NCBI GenBank assembly: GCA_000432255.1
Contig: HF989893.1
Location: 1 to 13,453 of the forward strand
From: Acholeplasma sp. CAG:878
GTDB lineage: Bacteria; Bacillota_I; Bacilli_A; RF39; UBA660
Reading direction: 5' to 3'
Length of the DNA: 13,453 nucleotides
Shown here: one piece after another, positions 1 to 8,043 of the stretch
Layout of the letters: the number at the start of each line of letters is the position of its first letter
How positions within the stretch are numbered: the stretch's first letter is position 1
Made by a program: the position numbers and the translations under genes
Notes under the pieces: model-generated
Database searches by the model: none
What the model saw: only the letters and a program-made list of their open reading frames with translations
What the model was told of the DNA's origin: nothing

Positions 1-17
1 TTCAAATTTCAATTTAG

Positions 18-46
18 GAAAAGCCTATATAGGCTTTTCTTTTTTT
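18..46 (+). terminator. Rho-independent terminator of an upstream + strand gene
   Basis: A perfect 9-bp stem, GAAAAGCCT (18-26) with AGGCTTTTC (31-39), closes a 4-nt ATAT loop and is followed by seven T (40-46). The T tract lies on the + strand side, so it should end a + strand transcript whose gene is left of the window. Read from the - strand the hairpin is followed by CTAAATTG, so it is a poor terminator for the convergent ATPase gene, whose stop codon abuts it. Confidence 0.85.
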
Positions 47-1406
47 AAAATATAAAATCACTTTTTGGAGCTTGTGTATTTAGTGGTCTTTGTGTTTGAT
101 TTGGAACTATTGTTGGTCTTGGTTGAATTTGAGAAACATTTTTATTTATTTGCTCTCCATTTTCACGAACTATTCTTGCTTGTTCTAAAGCATTTGATAA
201 GTTTTTACTTGTTGTATCATTATCATCATCAAGTTCGATTAATTTCAATAGTTCTTCAAGTGATGTTAGTCCTTGTAATATTTTTTGTAAACCATCTTGT
301 AGTAGGGAAGTAACATCAGTATTATATACCAATTCTCTTAGTTCTTCTCTCTTAATTCCTTCACTAATTGCATCTTTGATTTCTTGTGACATTAATAATA
401 CTTCATGAATAGCAATACGGCCAGAGTATCCGTTACCACATTTTTCACATCCATCAGCTGTATATACTTCATTAACATCTTTATTTAGTACATTTTTAAA
501 TAATAGTTTTTCATATTGATTAGTTGGTCTTAAATGACGGCAATGTGGACATAATCTACGCGCTAATTTTTGTGAAATAATTCCTTCTAGCGAACTTGCG
601 AGCAAGTATCTTTCAACATCCATATCAAGTAATCTTTCAATAGTATTTAAAGAGTCATTAGTATGTAGTGTTGATAAAACTAAGTGACCAGTAATAGATG
701 CACGAACAGCAATTTTAGCAGTTTCTGTATCACGAATTTCTCCTATCATTATAACATTAGGGTCTTGACGTAATATTGAACGTAGAGCATTAGAGAAAGT
801 TAATCCGATCTCACTATTTGTTTGAATTTGATTAATTCCTTCAATGTTCATTTCAATTGGGTCTTCGACTGTTATTATGTTAGTTTCTTCGTTATTTAAC
901 CTTTGTAGCATTGAATATACTGTTGTTGATTTACCACTTCCGGTAGCACCAGTAATTAGGATAATACCATTTGGTATATTAATCATCTGTAATACTTTTT
1001 TATAGTTTTCCTCACTAAATCCCAATGATTCAAGTCCTGCTAAACTCATTGAATAATCAAGAATACGAATAACTATTTTTTCACCTTCACTAGTTGGAAT
1101 ACAAGAAACACGAAGGTCTAGGTTAACACCTTGTAGTGTTGCTTTAATAGCGCCATCTTGTGGTAATCTAGATTCAGTTATATTCATACCAGAAATAATT
1201 TTAATTCTAGTAATTAAATTTTTCTTAATTGTATTTGGAACCTCAGCGTAGTCGTGTAGTAATCCATCAATTCTAATTCTAATTTTCATAAAATTTTCAA
1301 GTGGATCAAAATGGATATCTGATGCACCTCTTTTTGAAGCATCTACCATTATCTCATTTACTATTTCAACTACTGGTATTTTTTCAAAATCAAAAACTCT
1401 TATCAT
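45..1406 (-). CDS. GspE/PilB/ComGA-family type II secretion / type IV pilus assembly ATPase
   Basis: Cytoplasmic hexameric ATPase that would power assembly of a pilus or pseudopilus. Seen in the protein (453 aa from the chosen start): an N-terminal T2SSE segment with the family signature ASDIHFDP; Walker A GATGSGKST at about 153-161; Asp box ITVEDPIE at about 179; Walker B-region VIMIGEIRD at about 218; His box LSTLHTND at about 244; and a zinc tetracysteine pair CPHC (286/289) and CEKC (320/323). The long N1 domain of full-size GspE/PilB is absent, as in ComGA-like forms. After about residue 390 there is an acidic then N/Q/P-rich low-complexity tail of some 60 residues. The ATG at 1406 is preferred to the one at 1424 because AGAGGT (1413-1418) lies at correct spacing before it and nothing precedes 1424. 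It diverges from two prepilin-like genes, its likely substrates. Whether it serves competence, adhesion or secretion cannot be told here. Confidence 0.93.
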   Translation of the reverse strand: MIRVFDFEKIPVVEIVNEIMVDASKRGASDIHFDPLENFMKIRIRIDGLLHDYAEVPNTIKKNLITRIKIISGMNITESRLPQDGAIKATLQGVNLDLRVSCIPTSEGEKIVIRILDYSMSLAGLESLGFSEENYKKVLQMINIPNGIILITGATGSGKSTTVYSMLQRLNNEETNIITVEDPIEMNIEGINQIQTNSEIGLTFSNALRSILRQDPNVIMIGEIRDTETAKIAVRASITGHLVLSTLHTNDSLNTIERLLDMDVERYLLASSLEGIISQKLARRLCPHCRHLRPTNQYEKLLFKNVLNKDVNEVYTADGCEKCGNGYSGRIAIHEVLLMSQEIKDAISEGIKREELRELVYNTDVTSLLQDGLQKILQGLTSLEELLKLIELDDDNDTTSKNLSNALEQARIVRENGEQINKNVSQIQPRPTIVPNQTQRPLNTQAPKSDFIF

Positions 1407-1453
1407 TTTTCTACCTCTTTTCATCTTTTAGGACTAGTTTTTATTCTAAAAAT

Positions 1454-1482
1454 ATTATATAATAGTTTTATGATAAAAGCAA
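1454..1482 (-). promoter_or_regulatory. Candidate promoter for the secretion ATPase
   Basis: On the - strand, TTGCTT (1482-1477) and a perfect TATAAT (1459-1454) are separated by exactly 17 bp. Transcription would start near 1447, giving a leader of about 40 nt to the ATG at 1406. The -10 lies in the palindrome ATTATATAAT (1454-1463), which also supplies a -10 to the opposite strand. Confidence 0.5.
1458..1463 (+). promoter_or_regulatory. Candidate -10 element for the prepilin-like operon
   Basis: A perfect TATAAT on the + strand, overlapping the - strand TATAAT of the ATPase promoter by five bases. No good -35 is visible at 17-18 bp (CTAGTT/TAGTTT), so this is supported by the -10 only. The start would be near 1470, about 30 nt before the ATG at 1500. 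Confidence 0.4.
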
Positions 1483-1499
1483 TAAAAAAGGAGGAGTTT

Positions 1500-2009
1500 A
1501 TGAAAAAAAAATTTAAAAGGGGATTTGTTTTAGCAGAAACAGTTGGTGTTTCAATGATTGTAATTGGTGCTTTAACATTTGTTTATGTTCAATTTGCTAG
1601 TATTACAAAAAGTTATAGTATATCATTTAAATACGATAATGTTGCTCAATTATATGCTGTTAATAATATAAAATCATATTTGGCAAAAGAAAACATGAGT
1701 ACAATTAACAAATCGGTTGATAGTAATGGTTATGTAGATATTACTGATTGTCCAGTTGATTACTTTATTAATAGTGCTTATTGTGATGTATTATTTAATA
1801 AATTAGATGTAAAAAATGTTTTGATTATAACAAAGAACTTAGATTTATTAAAAAACACACCGATTTTAGATAATAATTCTAGTAAGTATTCACAACAATT
1901 CAAAAATTATGTTAATTATATTAAAAAACAAAACGATTGTAATCGTATAGTTGTTGAATTTAATGATGATACATACGCTAATTTAAATGTTTGTGAGGGG
2001 AATATATGA
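1500..2009 (+). CDS. Prepilin-like protein with type IV N-terminal methylation motif (pseudopilin)
   Basis: Predicted minor pilin or pseudopilin, 169 aa, exported and inserted in the membrane before assembly. The N-terminus has a short basic leader (KKKFKRG) and the prepilin cleavage pattern G^FVLAE, with Glu at +5 of the mature protein, then a hydrophobic helix of about 20 residues (VGVSMIVIGALTFVYVQF). The remainder is polar and contains four cysteines in two pairs (one near the middle in DCP...YCD, one near the C-terminus), which could form disulfides outside the cell. The start at 1500 is chosen because a strong AAGGAGG (1488-1494) lies just upstream; the in-frame ATG at 1470 precedes that site. 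The stop overlaps the ATG of the next prepilin gene by 4 bp (ATGA), so they are co-translated. The globular domain is not one I recognise. Confidence 0.85.
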   Translation: MKKKFKRGFVLAETVGVSMIVIGALTFVYVQFASITKSYSISFKYDNVAQLYAVNNIKSYLAKENMSTINKSVDSNGYVDITDCPVDYFINSAYCDVLFNKLDVKNVLIITKNLDLLKNTPILDNNSSKYSQQFKNYVNYIKKQNDCNRIVVEFNDDTYANLNVCEGNI

Positions 2010-2509
2010 AAAAAGGATTTACTGTTGTTGAATTGATTGCTTCTTTTACGCTTGCTATAATTATAGCAGTTTTAATGTTTCAAGTAGTTTTAGTATTAAA
2101 AGGAATTTTTACTAATAGTGGCTTAAAAACACAATTATTAAATAAGCAAGCATTAATTAGTGATAATATTTATAAAAAAATAAATGAAAAAGGTATAAGT
2201 ACAATATCTAAGTGTGGCACTAAATGTTTAAGATTTACTTATTTAGATAATACTACTTCAGATTTAGTATTTGAAGAAAACAAATTAGCTTTTGAAGATT
2301 ACAAATTTGCTTTAGATGATAAGAGTTCATTTGGCCCTATTACAGTTGAAGTAGAAAAAGTTTCAGTTGTAAGCTTAGGAAATCCAGATAGTATTTTACA
2401 AATTAAATTGCCTATTTATAATACTACATTTGAAAATCAAGATTTTGGTATAAATATTGTTTACCAATTTTCTAGTTCGTCAGCTAATATTACAAGTTTA
2501 AGTTATTAA
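2006..2509 (+). CDS. Prepilin-type N-terminal cleavage/methylation domain protein (GspJ/ComGF-like minor pseudopilin)
   Basis: 167-aa predicted pseudopilin. It starts with a classical prepilin signal, MKKG^FTVVELIASF, with Glu+5 in the mature sequence, followed by a hydrophobic helix to about residue 33. The C-terminal domain is rich in beta-prone segments and has a CGTKC pair near residue 70. Size and layout resemble the GspJ/ComGF group of minor pseudopilins, but that subgroup is an inference from general appearance. Translation is coupled to the preceding prepilin gene through an ATGA overlap, with GAGGGG just upstream acting as ribosome site. Its stop codon overlaps that of the convergent ylbJ. 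No prepilin peptidase, GspF/ComGB-type platform protein or major pilin is in the window, so the rest of the machine must lie elsewhere. Confidence 0.87.
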   Translation: MKKGFTVVELIASFTLAIIIAVLMFQVVLVLKGIFTNSGLKTQLLNKQALISDNIYKKINEKGISTISKCGTKCLRFTYLDNTTSDLVFEENKLAFEDYKFALDDKSSFGPITVEVEKVSVVSLGNPDSILQIKLPIYNTTFENQDFGINIVYQFSSSSANITSLSY

Positions 2510-3465
2510 AATAATATAAATACTAATATTCCCGCTAATATTGCATGGAATATTCTTGCTATTAAAAATGGTGTATATTTAATTTTTGTATCACTTATAA
2601 AACTTAAAACTTGAGTATGAACTGATAATCCACCAAAAGATATAATCATTGCCATAATTATACTTTTTGTTTTCAAAGAAACATTAAGCAAACTTACATG
2701 CTTTAATCCTTGAGTCATTTCCATAATGCTTGTGAGTATTGTTTTTAAGTAGATATTTAAATGAAAATGTTTATCTAATATAGTTGTTATTATTAAAAAC
2801 ATCGTCACAACACCTAATATTAATAATAATGAATTGATACTATTTATTAAAGAATTACTAATAATTGTACCTAATGGTTGATTATTTTGAATTCTTTTAT
2901 TGTGCATTTTTGATATAGCACATTTTAGTGAAAACTTTTCTTTTTGTTTTGTTACATATAATTTATTTCTAATTATAATTCCAATTATTATATTTGATAT
3001 GTAATGACTTATTAAAACTATTAAACCAGCTCGTTTGTTATTTAAAAATAGTAAACTAATTGTTCCTAATATAAATAAAGGATTTGAAAAATGAGTAAAT
3101 GTAAGGATTTTGGTTGCTTCTGCTTCGTTTATTAAACCTTGCTCATATAAATTTCTTGTATACCTAGCATTTGATGGAAATCCTGAAATTAAACTCATTA
3201 TAAATATAAATGCTGATGTACCACTAACTTTAAATAGCCTGTTCATAATTGGTTTAAATAATTCTCCAACTAATTCAATAAAACCATAATTGATTAATAT
3301 TTCAGATAAAACAAAAAAAGGAAATAATGATGGAAATAAATTGTTTTTCCAAATTGAAAATGAGTATGCAACTGTATCCAATATTTCTTTTGATTCAGTT
3401 AATATTTCTATTGCAATAAAAAGTAAAAAAGACATGATTAAAATACTTATTATTTTTTGTTTCAT
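2506..3465 (-). CDS. ylbJ: Sporulation integral membrane protein YlbJ / SpoVV family
   Basis: Polytopic membrane protein of 319 aa with about eight hydrophobic segments. Family hallmarks visible: LFPSLFPFFVLSEILI at 44-59, SGFPSNA at 94-100 and FTHFSNPLFI at 123-132, as in YlbJ and related Gate/nucleoside-recognition-domain proteins. In B. subtilis YlbJ (SpoVV) is made in the mother cell under sigma-E and moves dipicolinic acid across the outer forespore membrane. The Bacillus protein is about 400 aa, so this one is shorter. The start is supported by AGGTG about 8 nt upstream. It is divergent from ylbL, a pairing also known from the Bacillus ylb cluster. A sequence CATATAAT (3525-3518 on the - strand), close to a sigma-E -10, lies about 50 nt upstream, but no convincing -35 accompanies it. 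A non-sporulation role is possible if the lineage has lost spores. Confidence 0.85.
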   Translation of the reverse strand: MKQKIISILIMSFLLFIAIEILTESKEILDTVAYSFSIWKNNLFPSLFPFFVLSEILINYGFIELVGELFKPIMNRLFKVSGTSAFIFIMSLISGFPSNARYTRNLYEQGLINEAEATKILTFTHFSNPLFILGTISLLFLNNKRAGLIVLISHYISNIIIGIIIRNKLYVTKQKEKFSLKCAISKMHNKRIQNNQPLGTIISNSLINSINSLLLILGVVTMFLIITTILDKHFHLNIYLKTILTSIMEMTQGLKHVSLLNVSLKTKSIIMAMIISFGGLSVHTQVLSFISDTKIKYTPFLIARIFHAILAGILVFILF

Positions 3466-3484
3466 AATTTCACCTAAATATTCT

Positions 3485-3490
3485 TATAAT
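3485..3490 (+). promoter_or_regulatory. Candidate -10 element for ylbL
   Basis: Perfect TATAAT in the 41-bp gap between the divergent ylbJ and ylbL starts. The expected -35 position (TCATAA) is poor and there is no extended TG. The start would fall near 3497, inside or just before the AAAAGGGG ribosome site, giving a leader of about 10 nt. Confidence 0.35.
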
Positions 3491-3506
3491 AGAAAAGGGG
3501 TACTAA

Positions 3507-4529
3507 ATGATTAATAAATTATATGAAAAAATAAAATCAATAATTAAAGAAAATTATAAATTTTTTGTTGTTTTAATTGTTTTAGGTGTTGTTTTAAATA
3601 TAAAACTTCCATATTATATATATGCGCCTGGAGGATTAATTGATGTGTCTAAAAGAATTTCAATTGAAGATAGTTATGATGTTAGTGGTAGTTTTAATCT
3701 GGCTTATGTTTTAGAGTATAGAGCAACTATTCCATCGATTATATATGCCTATTTTAATAAAAATTTAGATATATATAATTATAACGAAGTTGTTCCCCCA
3801 AATGAAACTGTTGAAGAAATTGAATTTCGTAACAAAATGATGTTAGAAGAAGCAAATGAAAATGCTTTATACGTCGGTTTTAAATTGGCAGGTGAAAGTG
3901 TTAGTTTATCTAATCAAAAGGTATATGTGTCATATATAGCTGTTGATGCTATTACGGATTTAAAAATAGGTGATGAAATTATAACTATCGAAAATGATCA
4001 AGTAACTTGTAAAAATGATTTATATGAATATATCAAAAAATATAATGAAAACGATATAATCAATATTAAAGTTATTCATGATAATGAAGTGATTACAAGA
4101 AAGGCAACTCTTCAAAAAACTAGCAATCGAAATGTTATAGGAGTTATATTAACAGAAACAAAAGATGTTAAAACTAGTAGAGAAGTTGACATTAATTTTA
4201 AAAAGTCAGAATCTGGTCCATCAGGTGGATTTATGATGGCACTGTCAATTTACAATTATTTGACAGAATATGATTTAACTAATGGCCTTAAAATAGTTGG
4301 AACAGGTACGATTGATGAAAATGGTAATGTAGGTTCGATTGGTGGGGTTACTTATAAAATTAAAGCTGCTGTTAAAGAAAAAGCTTCCATTTTCTTTGTT
4401 CCTGCTGATAACTACGAGGAAGCAAAAGAAACCGTTGATAATAATAAATATAATATTAAATTAGTTAAAGTAAATAATATAAGTGAAGCAATAGAATACT
4501 TAAAAAATTACTCTAATAGTGGCAATTAG
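3507..4529 (+). CDS. ylbL: YlbL/SepM-family membrane protease (PDZ plus Lon-type Ser-Lys domain)
   Basis: Membrane-anchored serine protease of 340 aa. Seen in order: a short cytoplasmic N-terminus; one transmembrane helix at about 19-33, followed by the family signature PYYIYAPGGLIDV; a PDZ domain at about 115-200 (DLKIGDEIITIENDQV); and a Lon-type C-terminal domain with Ser239 in SGPSGGFMMAL and Lys284 in GGVTYKIKAA, 45 residues apart, close to the 43 of the E. coli Lon dyad. In B. subtilis YlbL helps degrade the SOS division inhibitor YneA; streptococcal SepM trims competence pheromone. Substrate here is unknown. The AAAAGGGG ribosome site is 6 nt before the ATG. A hairpin terminator follows, so the gene appears to be transcribed alone. 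Confidence 0.93.
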   Translation: MINKLYEKIKSIIKENYKFFVVLIVLGVVLNIKLPYYIYAPGGLIDVSKRISIEDSYDVSGSFNLAYVLEYRATIPSIIYAYFNKNLDIYNYNEVVPPNETVEEIEFRNKMMLEEANENALYVGFKLAGESVSLSNQKVYVSYIAVDAITDLKIGDEIITIENDQVTCKNDLYEYIKKYNENDIINIKVIHDNEVITRKATLQKTSNRNVIGVILTETKDVKTSREVDINFKKSESGPSGGFMMALSIYNYLTEYDLTNGLKIVGTGTIDENGNVGSIGGVTYKIKAAVKEKASIFFVPADNYEEAKETVDNNKYNIKLVKVNNISEAIEYLKNYSNSGN

Positions 4530-4559
4530 ATATTCAAACAAATGTAACAATTTAATATT

Positions 4560-4588
4560 AAAAGCAATGGACTAATTGCTTTTTTTTT
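4560..4588 (+). terminator. Rho-independent terminator after ylbL
   Basis: Nine-bp stem AAAAGCAAT (4560-4568) with ATTGCTTTT (4575-4583), 6-nt loop GGACTA, and a run of eight T ending at 4588. It separates ylbL from mutS. Confidence 0.85.
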
Positions 4589-4596
4589 GATAAAAT
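4568..4596 (+). promoter_or_regulatory. Candidate mutS promoter overlapping the ylbL terminator
   Basis: TGGACT (4568-4573, 4/6 to TTGACA) and TAAAAT (4591-4596, 5/6 to TATAAT) are spaced by 17 bp. The -35 would lie in the loop of the preceding terminator hairpin. Predicted start near 4603, only about 13 nt before the mutS ATG. Base composition makes chance matches likely, but a mutS promoter must lie in this short gap unless the terminator is read through. Confidence 0.4.
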
Positions 4597-4615
4597 ATTT
4601 AGAGTGGTGAGTTAT

Positions 4616-7150
4616 ATGAAAATAAATGAAGTAGATAAAACAAAACTATCGCCGATGATGAGCAAATATGTTGAATTAAAAGAACAAAATATGGATTTGA
4701 TTTTATTATATCGTTTAGGGGATTTTTATGAAATGTTTTTTGAAGATGCTATTATAGCTTCAAGAGAATTAGAACTTACATTAACTGGTAAAAATGCTGG
4801 GTTAGATGAAAAAATTCCAATGTGTGGTGTTCCTCATCATGCTGTTTCGGTATATATTGATAAATTGATAGAAAATGGTTATAAAGTTGCAATTTGTGAA
4901 CAGTTAGAAGACCCTAAAAAAGCCAAAGGTATTGTTAAAAGAGGTATTGTTCAAGTAATAAGTAGTGGTACTGTTATAGATAGTAATTCCCTAAACGAAA
5001 AAGAAAATAATTTTTTAGGTGGTATTATTGACTTTAACCATGCATATGGTCTATCTTATTGCGATATAACAACTGGTGAAATATATGCACTATTGCTTCC
5101 TCATGATTCTAATGAATTAATAAGTAGAATAGTAAGTATTGGTATAAAAGAAATTGTTGTTAGTAGTGAATTTGATAAAAATGTAACATATATGTTAAAA
5201 ACTAATTTTCAAATTGTTATATCTTTGTACAATGATAATAAACAATTAAAAGAATATGAATACATATATAATGATTTAGAAGATATAAGGTTGAAAGAAG
5301 GAGTAAAATACTTACTTTCTTATATTAGTGAAACGCAATTGAAAGATTTAAGTCATTTTAGTAAAGTAATTGTTAAAAGTGACAAACAATCATTAAAAAT
5401 GGATATTCATACTAAAAGAAATCTAGAATTAACTGAAACATTAAGATTAAAGCAAAGACAATTTTCTCTTATTTGGTTACTTGATAAAACGAAAACAGCC
5501 ATGGGAAGTAGATTATTAAAATCATATATTGAAAATCCATCTGTTTCAAAACAAGAAATCGAAAAAAGATATGATTTAATTGAAACATTATTAGAAGAAT
5601 TTATTTTAACAAGTGATTTAAGAGGGTATTTAGATGAAGTATACGACTTACAAAGATTATCAGGTCGTGTTGCTTTTGGAAATACTAACGCTAAAGATAT
5701 GTTGCAACTAAAGTCTTCAATTAAGGTTCTACCACAAATTAGAGAAATATTACTTAAAATCAATTTTTGTGATGATTTTCAGACATTATCCGATTTATAT
5801 GAACTACTAGATAAAGCTATATATGAAAATCCTCCGATTTCGATAAAGGAAGGTTATTTAATAAAAGAAGGCTATAATCAAGAGTTAGATGAACTAAAAA
5901 GTCTTAGAAAAGGTGGAAAAGACTTTATTGCTAAGTTTGAAGCAGAAGAGCGAGAAAGAACTGGAATTAAGACTTTAAAAGTTGGATACAATAAAGTTTT
6001 TGGATATTATATTGAAGTTTCTAAGGGAAGTATGGGACTAATTAAGGATGAATTTGGATATGAAAGAAAACAAACATTAGCCAATAATGAAAGATATATT
6101 AGTCCTATTTTAAAGGAAAAAGAAGCATTAATTTTAAATGCTGAAGAGAGGATTATTGAGTTAGAATATCAATTGTTCTGTCAAATTAGGGAACAAGTTA
6201 AAACTTATATACCTAAATTACAACAAATTTCTAAAATAATTAGTGAAATTGATTGTCTACAATCTTTTGCTAAAGTAAGTGAAGAAAATAATTATGTAAG
6301 ACCAATATTAAATGAAAATAAAAATTTAAAAATTATTGATAATAGACATCCAGTTGTTGAAAAAGTAATTAGCTCAAGTTTTATACCTAATGATATAATT
6401 ATGGATGAAAACACTAATATTTTGTTAATTACAGGACCTAATATGGCTGGTAAATCAACTTATATGCGTCAACTTGCAATTACAGTTATTATGGCTCAAA
6501 TAGGTTGTTTTGTACCTGCAAGTGAAGCAATATTACCAATTTTTGATGCTATATACACAAGGATTGGTGCGAGCGATGATTTAGTGAGTGGTGAATCAAC
6601 ATTTATGGTGGAAATGCTTGAAGCAAACAGAGCTATTAGTAATGCTACTAGTAATTCACTTATTTTATTTGATGAATTAGGAAGAGGTACTGCTACATTT
6701 GATGGTATGGCACTTGCTCAAGCAATTATCGAATACATTCATGAACAAATAAAATGTAAAACTTTGTTTTCAACCCATTACCACGAATTAACTGATTTAG
6801 AAACCAAACTTAAAAATTTAAAAAATATTCATGTATCTGCTCATGAAGAAGATGGAAATATTACATTCTTACATAAGATTGAAGATGGTAGTATTGATAA
6901 GAGTTATGGAATTCATGTAGCCAAATTAGCTAAATTACCAGATGAATTGATAAAAAGAGCAGATGAAATATTAAAAATATATGAAAATAAAGAACAAAAG
7001 AAAGAAATATATGTTCAGGAAGCACTTCCTCTTTATGAAGTAGAAGTAAAATCAAATATTGAAGAAGAAATTAAAAAAATTAACCCTTTAGAAATGACTC
7101 CAATTGAAGCTATGAATTTTCTATATAAACTTAAGGAAAAATTGAGGTAG
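4616..7150 (+). CDS. mutS: DNA mismatch repair protein MutS
   Basis: Mismatch-recognition ATPase, 844 aa, close to the usual bacterial MutS length. Seen: mismatch-binding GDFYEMF with Phe37 and Glu39, equivalent to the E. coli Phe36/Glu38 pair; connector, lever and clamp regions in the expected order; Walker A GPNMAGKST at 607-615; the DDLVSGESTFMVEM signature; Walker B LILFDELGRGT with Asp686-Glu687; and STHYHEL. Near the C-terminus QEALPLY resembles a beta-clamp-binding motif (inference). ATG 4616 is preferred over the GTG at 4604 because GGTGAG (4606-4611) precedes it and the family N-terminus then fits. It heads an operon with DUF3137 and lemA genes. mutL, the frequent neighbour, is not downstream here. 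Confidence 0.98.
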   Translation: MKINEVDKTKLSPMMSKYVELKEQNMDLILLYRLGDFYEMFFEDAIIASRELELTLTGKNAGLDEKIPMCGVPHHAVSVYIDKLIENGYKVAICEQLEDPKKAKGIVKRGIVQVISSGTVIDSNSLNEKENNFLGGIIDFNHAYGLSYCDITTGEIYALLLPHDSNELISRIVSIGIKEIVVSSEFDKNVTYMLKTNFQIVISLYNDNKQLKEYEYIYNDLEDIRLKEGVKYLLSYISETQLKDLSHFSKVIVKSDKQSLKMDIHTKRNLELTETLRLKQRQFSLIWLLDKTKTAMGSRLLKSYIENPSVSKQEIEKRYDLIETLLEEFILTSDLRGYLDEVYDLQRLSGRVAFGNTNAKDMLQLKSSIKVLPQIREILLKINFCDDFQTLSDLYELLDKAIYENPPISIKEGYLIKEGYNQELDELKSLRKGGKDFIAKFEAEERERTGIKTLKVGYNKVFGYYIEVSKGSMGLIKDEFGYERKQTLANNERYISPILKEKEALILNAEERIIELEYQLFCQIREQVKTYIPKLQQISKIISEIDCLQSFAKVSEENNYVRPILNENKNLKIIDNRHPVVEKVISSSFIPNDIIMDENTNILLITGPNMAGKSTYMRQLAITVIMAQIGCFVPASEAILPIFDAIYTRIGASDDLVSGESTFMVEMLEANRAISNATSNSLILFDELGRGTATFDGMALAQAIIEYIHEQIKCKTLFSTHYHELTDLETKLKNLKNIHVSAHEEDGNITFLHKIEDGSIDKSYGIHVAKLAKLPDELIKRADEILKIYENKEQKKEIYVQEALPLYEVEVKSNIEEEIKKINPLEMTPIEAMNFLYKLKEKLR

Positions 7151-7154
7151 TTAA

Positions 7155-8042
7155 ATGAATAATGTAGAAGAGTTAGAATTATTAAGAAAAAAAATAATAA
7201 GAAAAGAAATAATAATGAGTTTAATTATTATTTCGATTGTAGTTTTAATTATGATGAATACATCTGCATTTCAATTTGTTGTTATTACAATATTTTTAGG
7301 TATTATAATAACTACTGCTATAAATAGTAAAGATACTAAAAGATTTATTGAAATATATAAAAAAATTGTTATATTAGACAGTTTAGAGAAAGTGTTTAAA
7401 AATATTACCTATTTACCTAATGAAGAGATGGATTATTATAAAATAGCTAATACTAATATGATGTATATGGGAGATTATTATCACTCTAATGATTATATCA
7501 AAGGAGAATATAAGAATATAAATTTTGAGCTTGCAGATGTAGAGATTGAAGATGAATATACAGATAGTGATGGAGATACACATAGAATTACTATTTTTCA
7601 AGGTCAATGGTTTATATTTGATTTTAATAAGAGTTTTAAATCAGATATCCAGGTTTGTGAAAAAACATTTGGAAATGCTAAAAGAAAAAACAAAAAATAT
7701 GAAAGTAAATTTAAAAAAGTAGAACTTGAATCATTAGAATTTAATAAAAAATTTAATGTTTATGCTAAAGAGGAAATAGAAGCTTATTACATTTTAACAC
7801 CTAATATGATGGAAAGAATATTAAATGTTAATGAAAAAATTAAAGGTGATTTATTATTTTGTTTTATAGATAATAAATTACATATCGGATTATATAACAA
7901 TAGAGATTTATTTGAACCTAATATTCATAAAAAAATCAATCTTGAAAGAGATACATTAAAAACAATGGAAGAATTAAATATAATTACTAATTTTATCGAT
8001 TTGATGAATTTAGATAATGATTTATTTAGAAGGGAGGTATAA
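7155..8042 (+). CDS. DUF3137 domain membrane protein
   Basis: 295-aa protein of unknown function. It has a charged N-terminus, two closely spaced hydrophobic helices (about 20-36 and 39-55), then a long soluble, probably cytoplasmic, domain. The pattern of an N-terminal hairpin of helices plus the central segment with EDEYTDSDGDTHRITIFQGQWFIFDFNK, directly upstream of lemA, is that of DUF3137 proteins, which are commonly encoded next to LemA. The family assignment comes from recollection of this pairing and layout. The gap to mutS is 4 bp and the ribosome site GAGG overlaps the mutS stop, so the two are transcribed and probably translated together. The stop is one base before the lemA ATG. 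Confidence 0.8.
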   Translation: MNNVEELELLRKKIIRKEIIMSLIIISIVVLIMMNTSAFQFVVITIFLGIIITTAINSKDTKRFIEIYKKIVILDSLEKVFKNITYLPNEEMDYYKIANTNMMYMGDYYHSNDYIKGEYKNINFELADVEIEDEYTDSDGDTHRITIFQGQWFIFDFNKSFKSDIQVCEKTFGNAKRKNKKYESKFKKVELESLEFNKKFNVYAKEEIEAYYILTPNMMERILNVNEKIKGDLLFCFIDNKLHIGLYNNRDLFEPNIHKKINLERDTLKTMEELNIITNFIDLMNLDNDLFRREV

Positions 8043-8043
8043 A

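Noticed and set aside
1470..1499. Upstream ATG extending the first prepilin by 10 residues
   Set aside because: The strong AAGGAGG lies inside this extension and the prepilin leader is normal length only from 1500.
3518..3525. CATATAAT on the - strand as a sigma-E -10 for ylbJ
   Set aside because: No matching -35 at 13-15 bp and AT-rich background; recorded in the ylbJ entry but not called as a feature.
5407..5763. - strand 118-aa frame inside mutS
   Set aside because: Lies wholly within the conserved mutS coding sequence with no signals of its own; a shadow frame.
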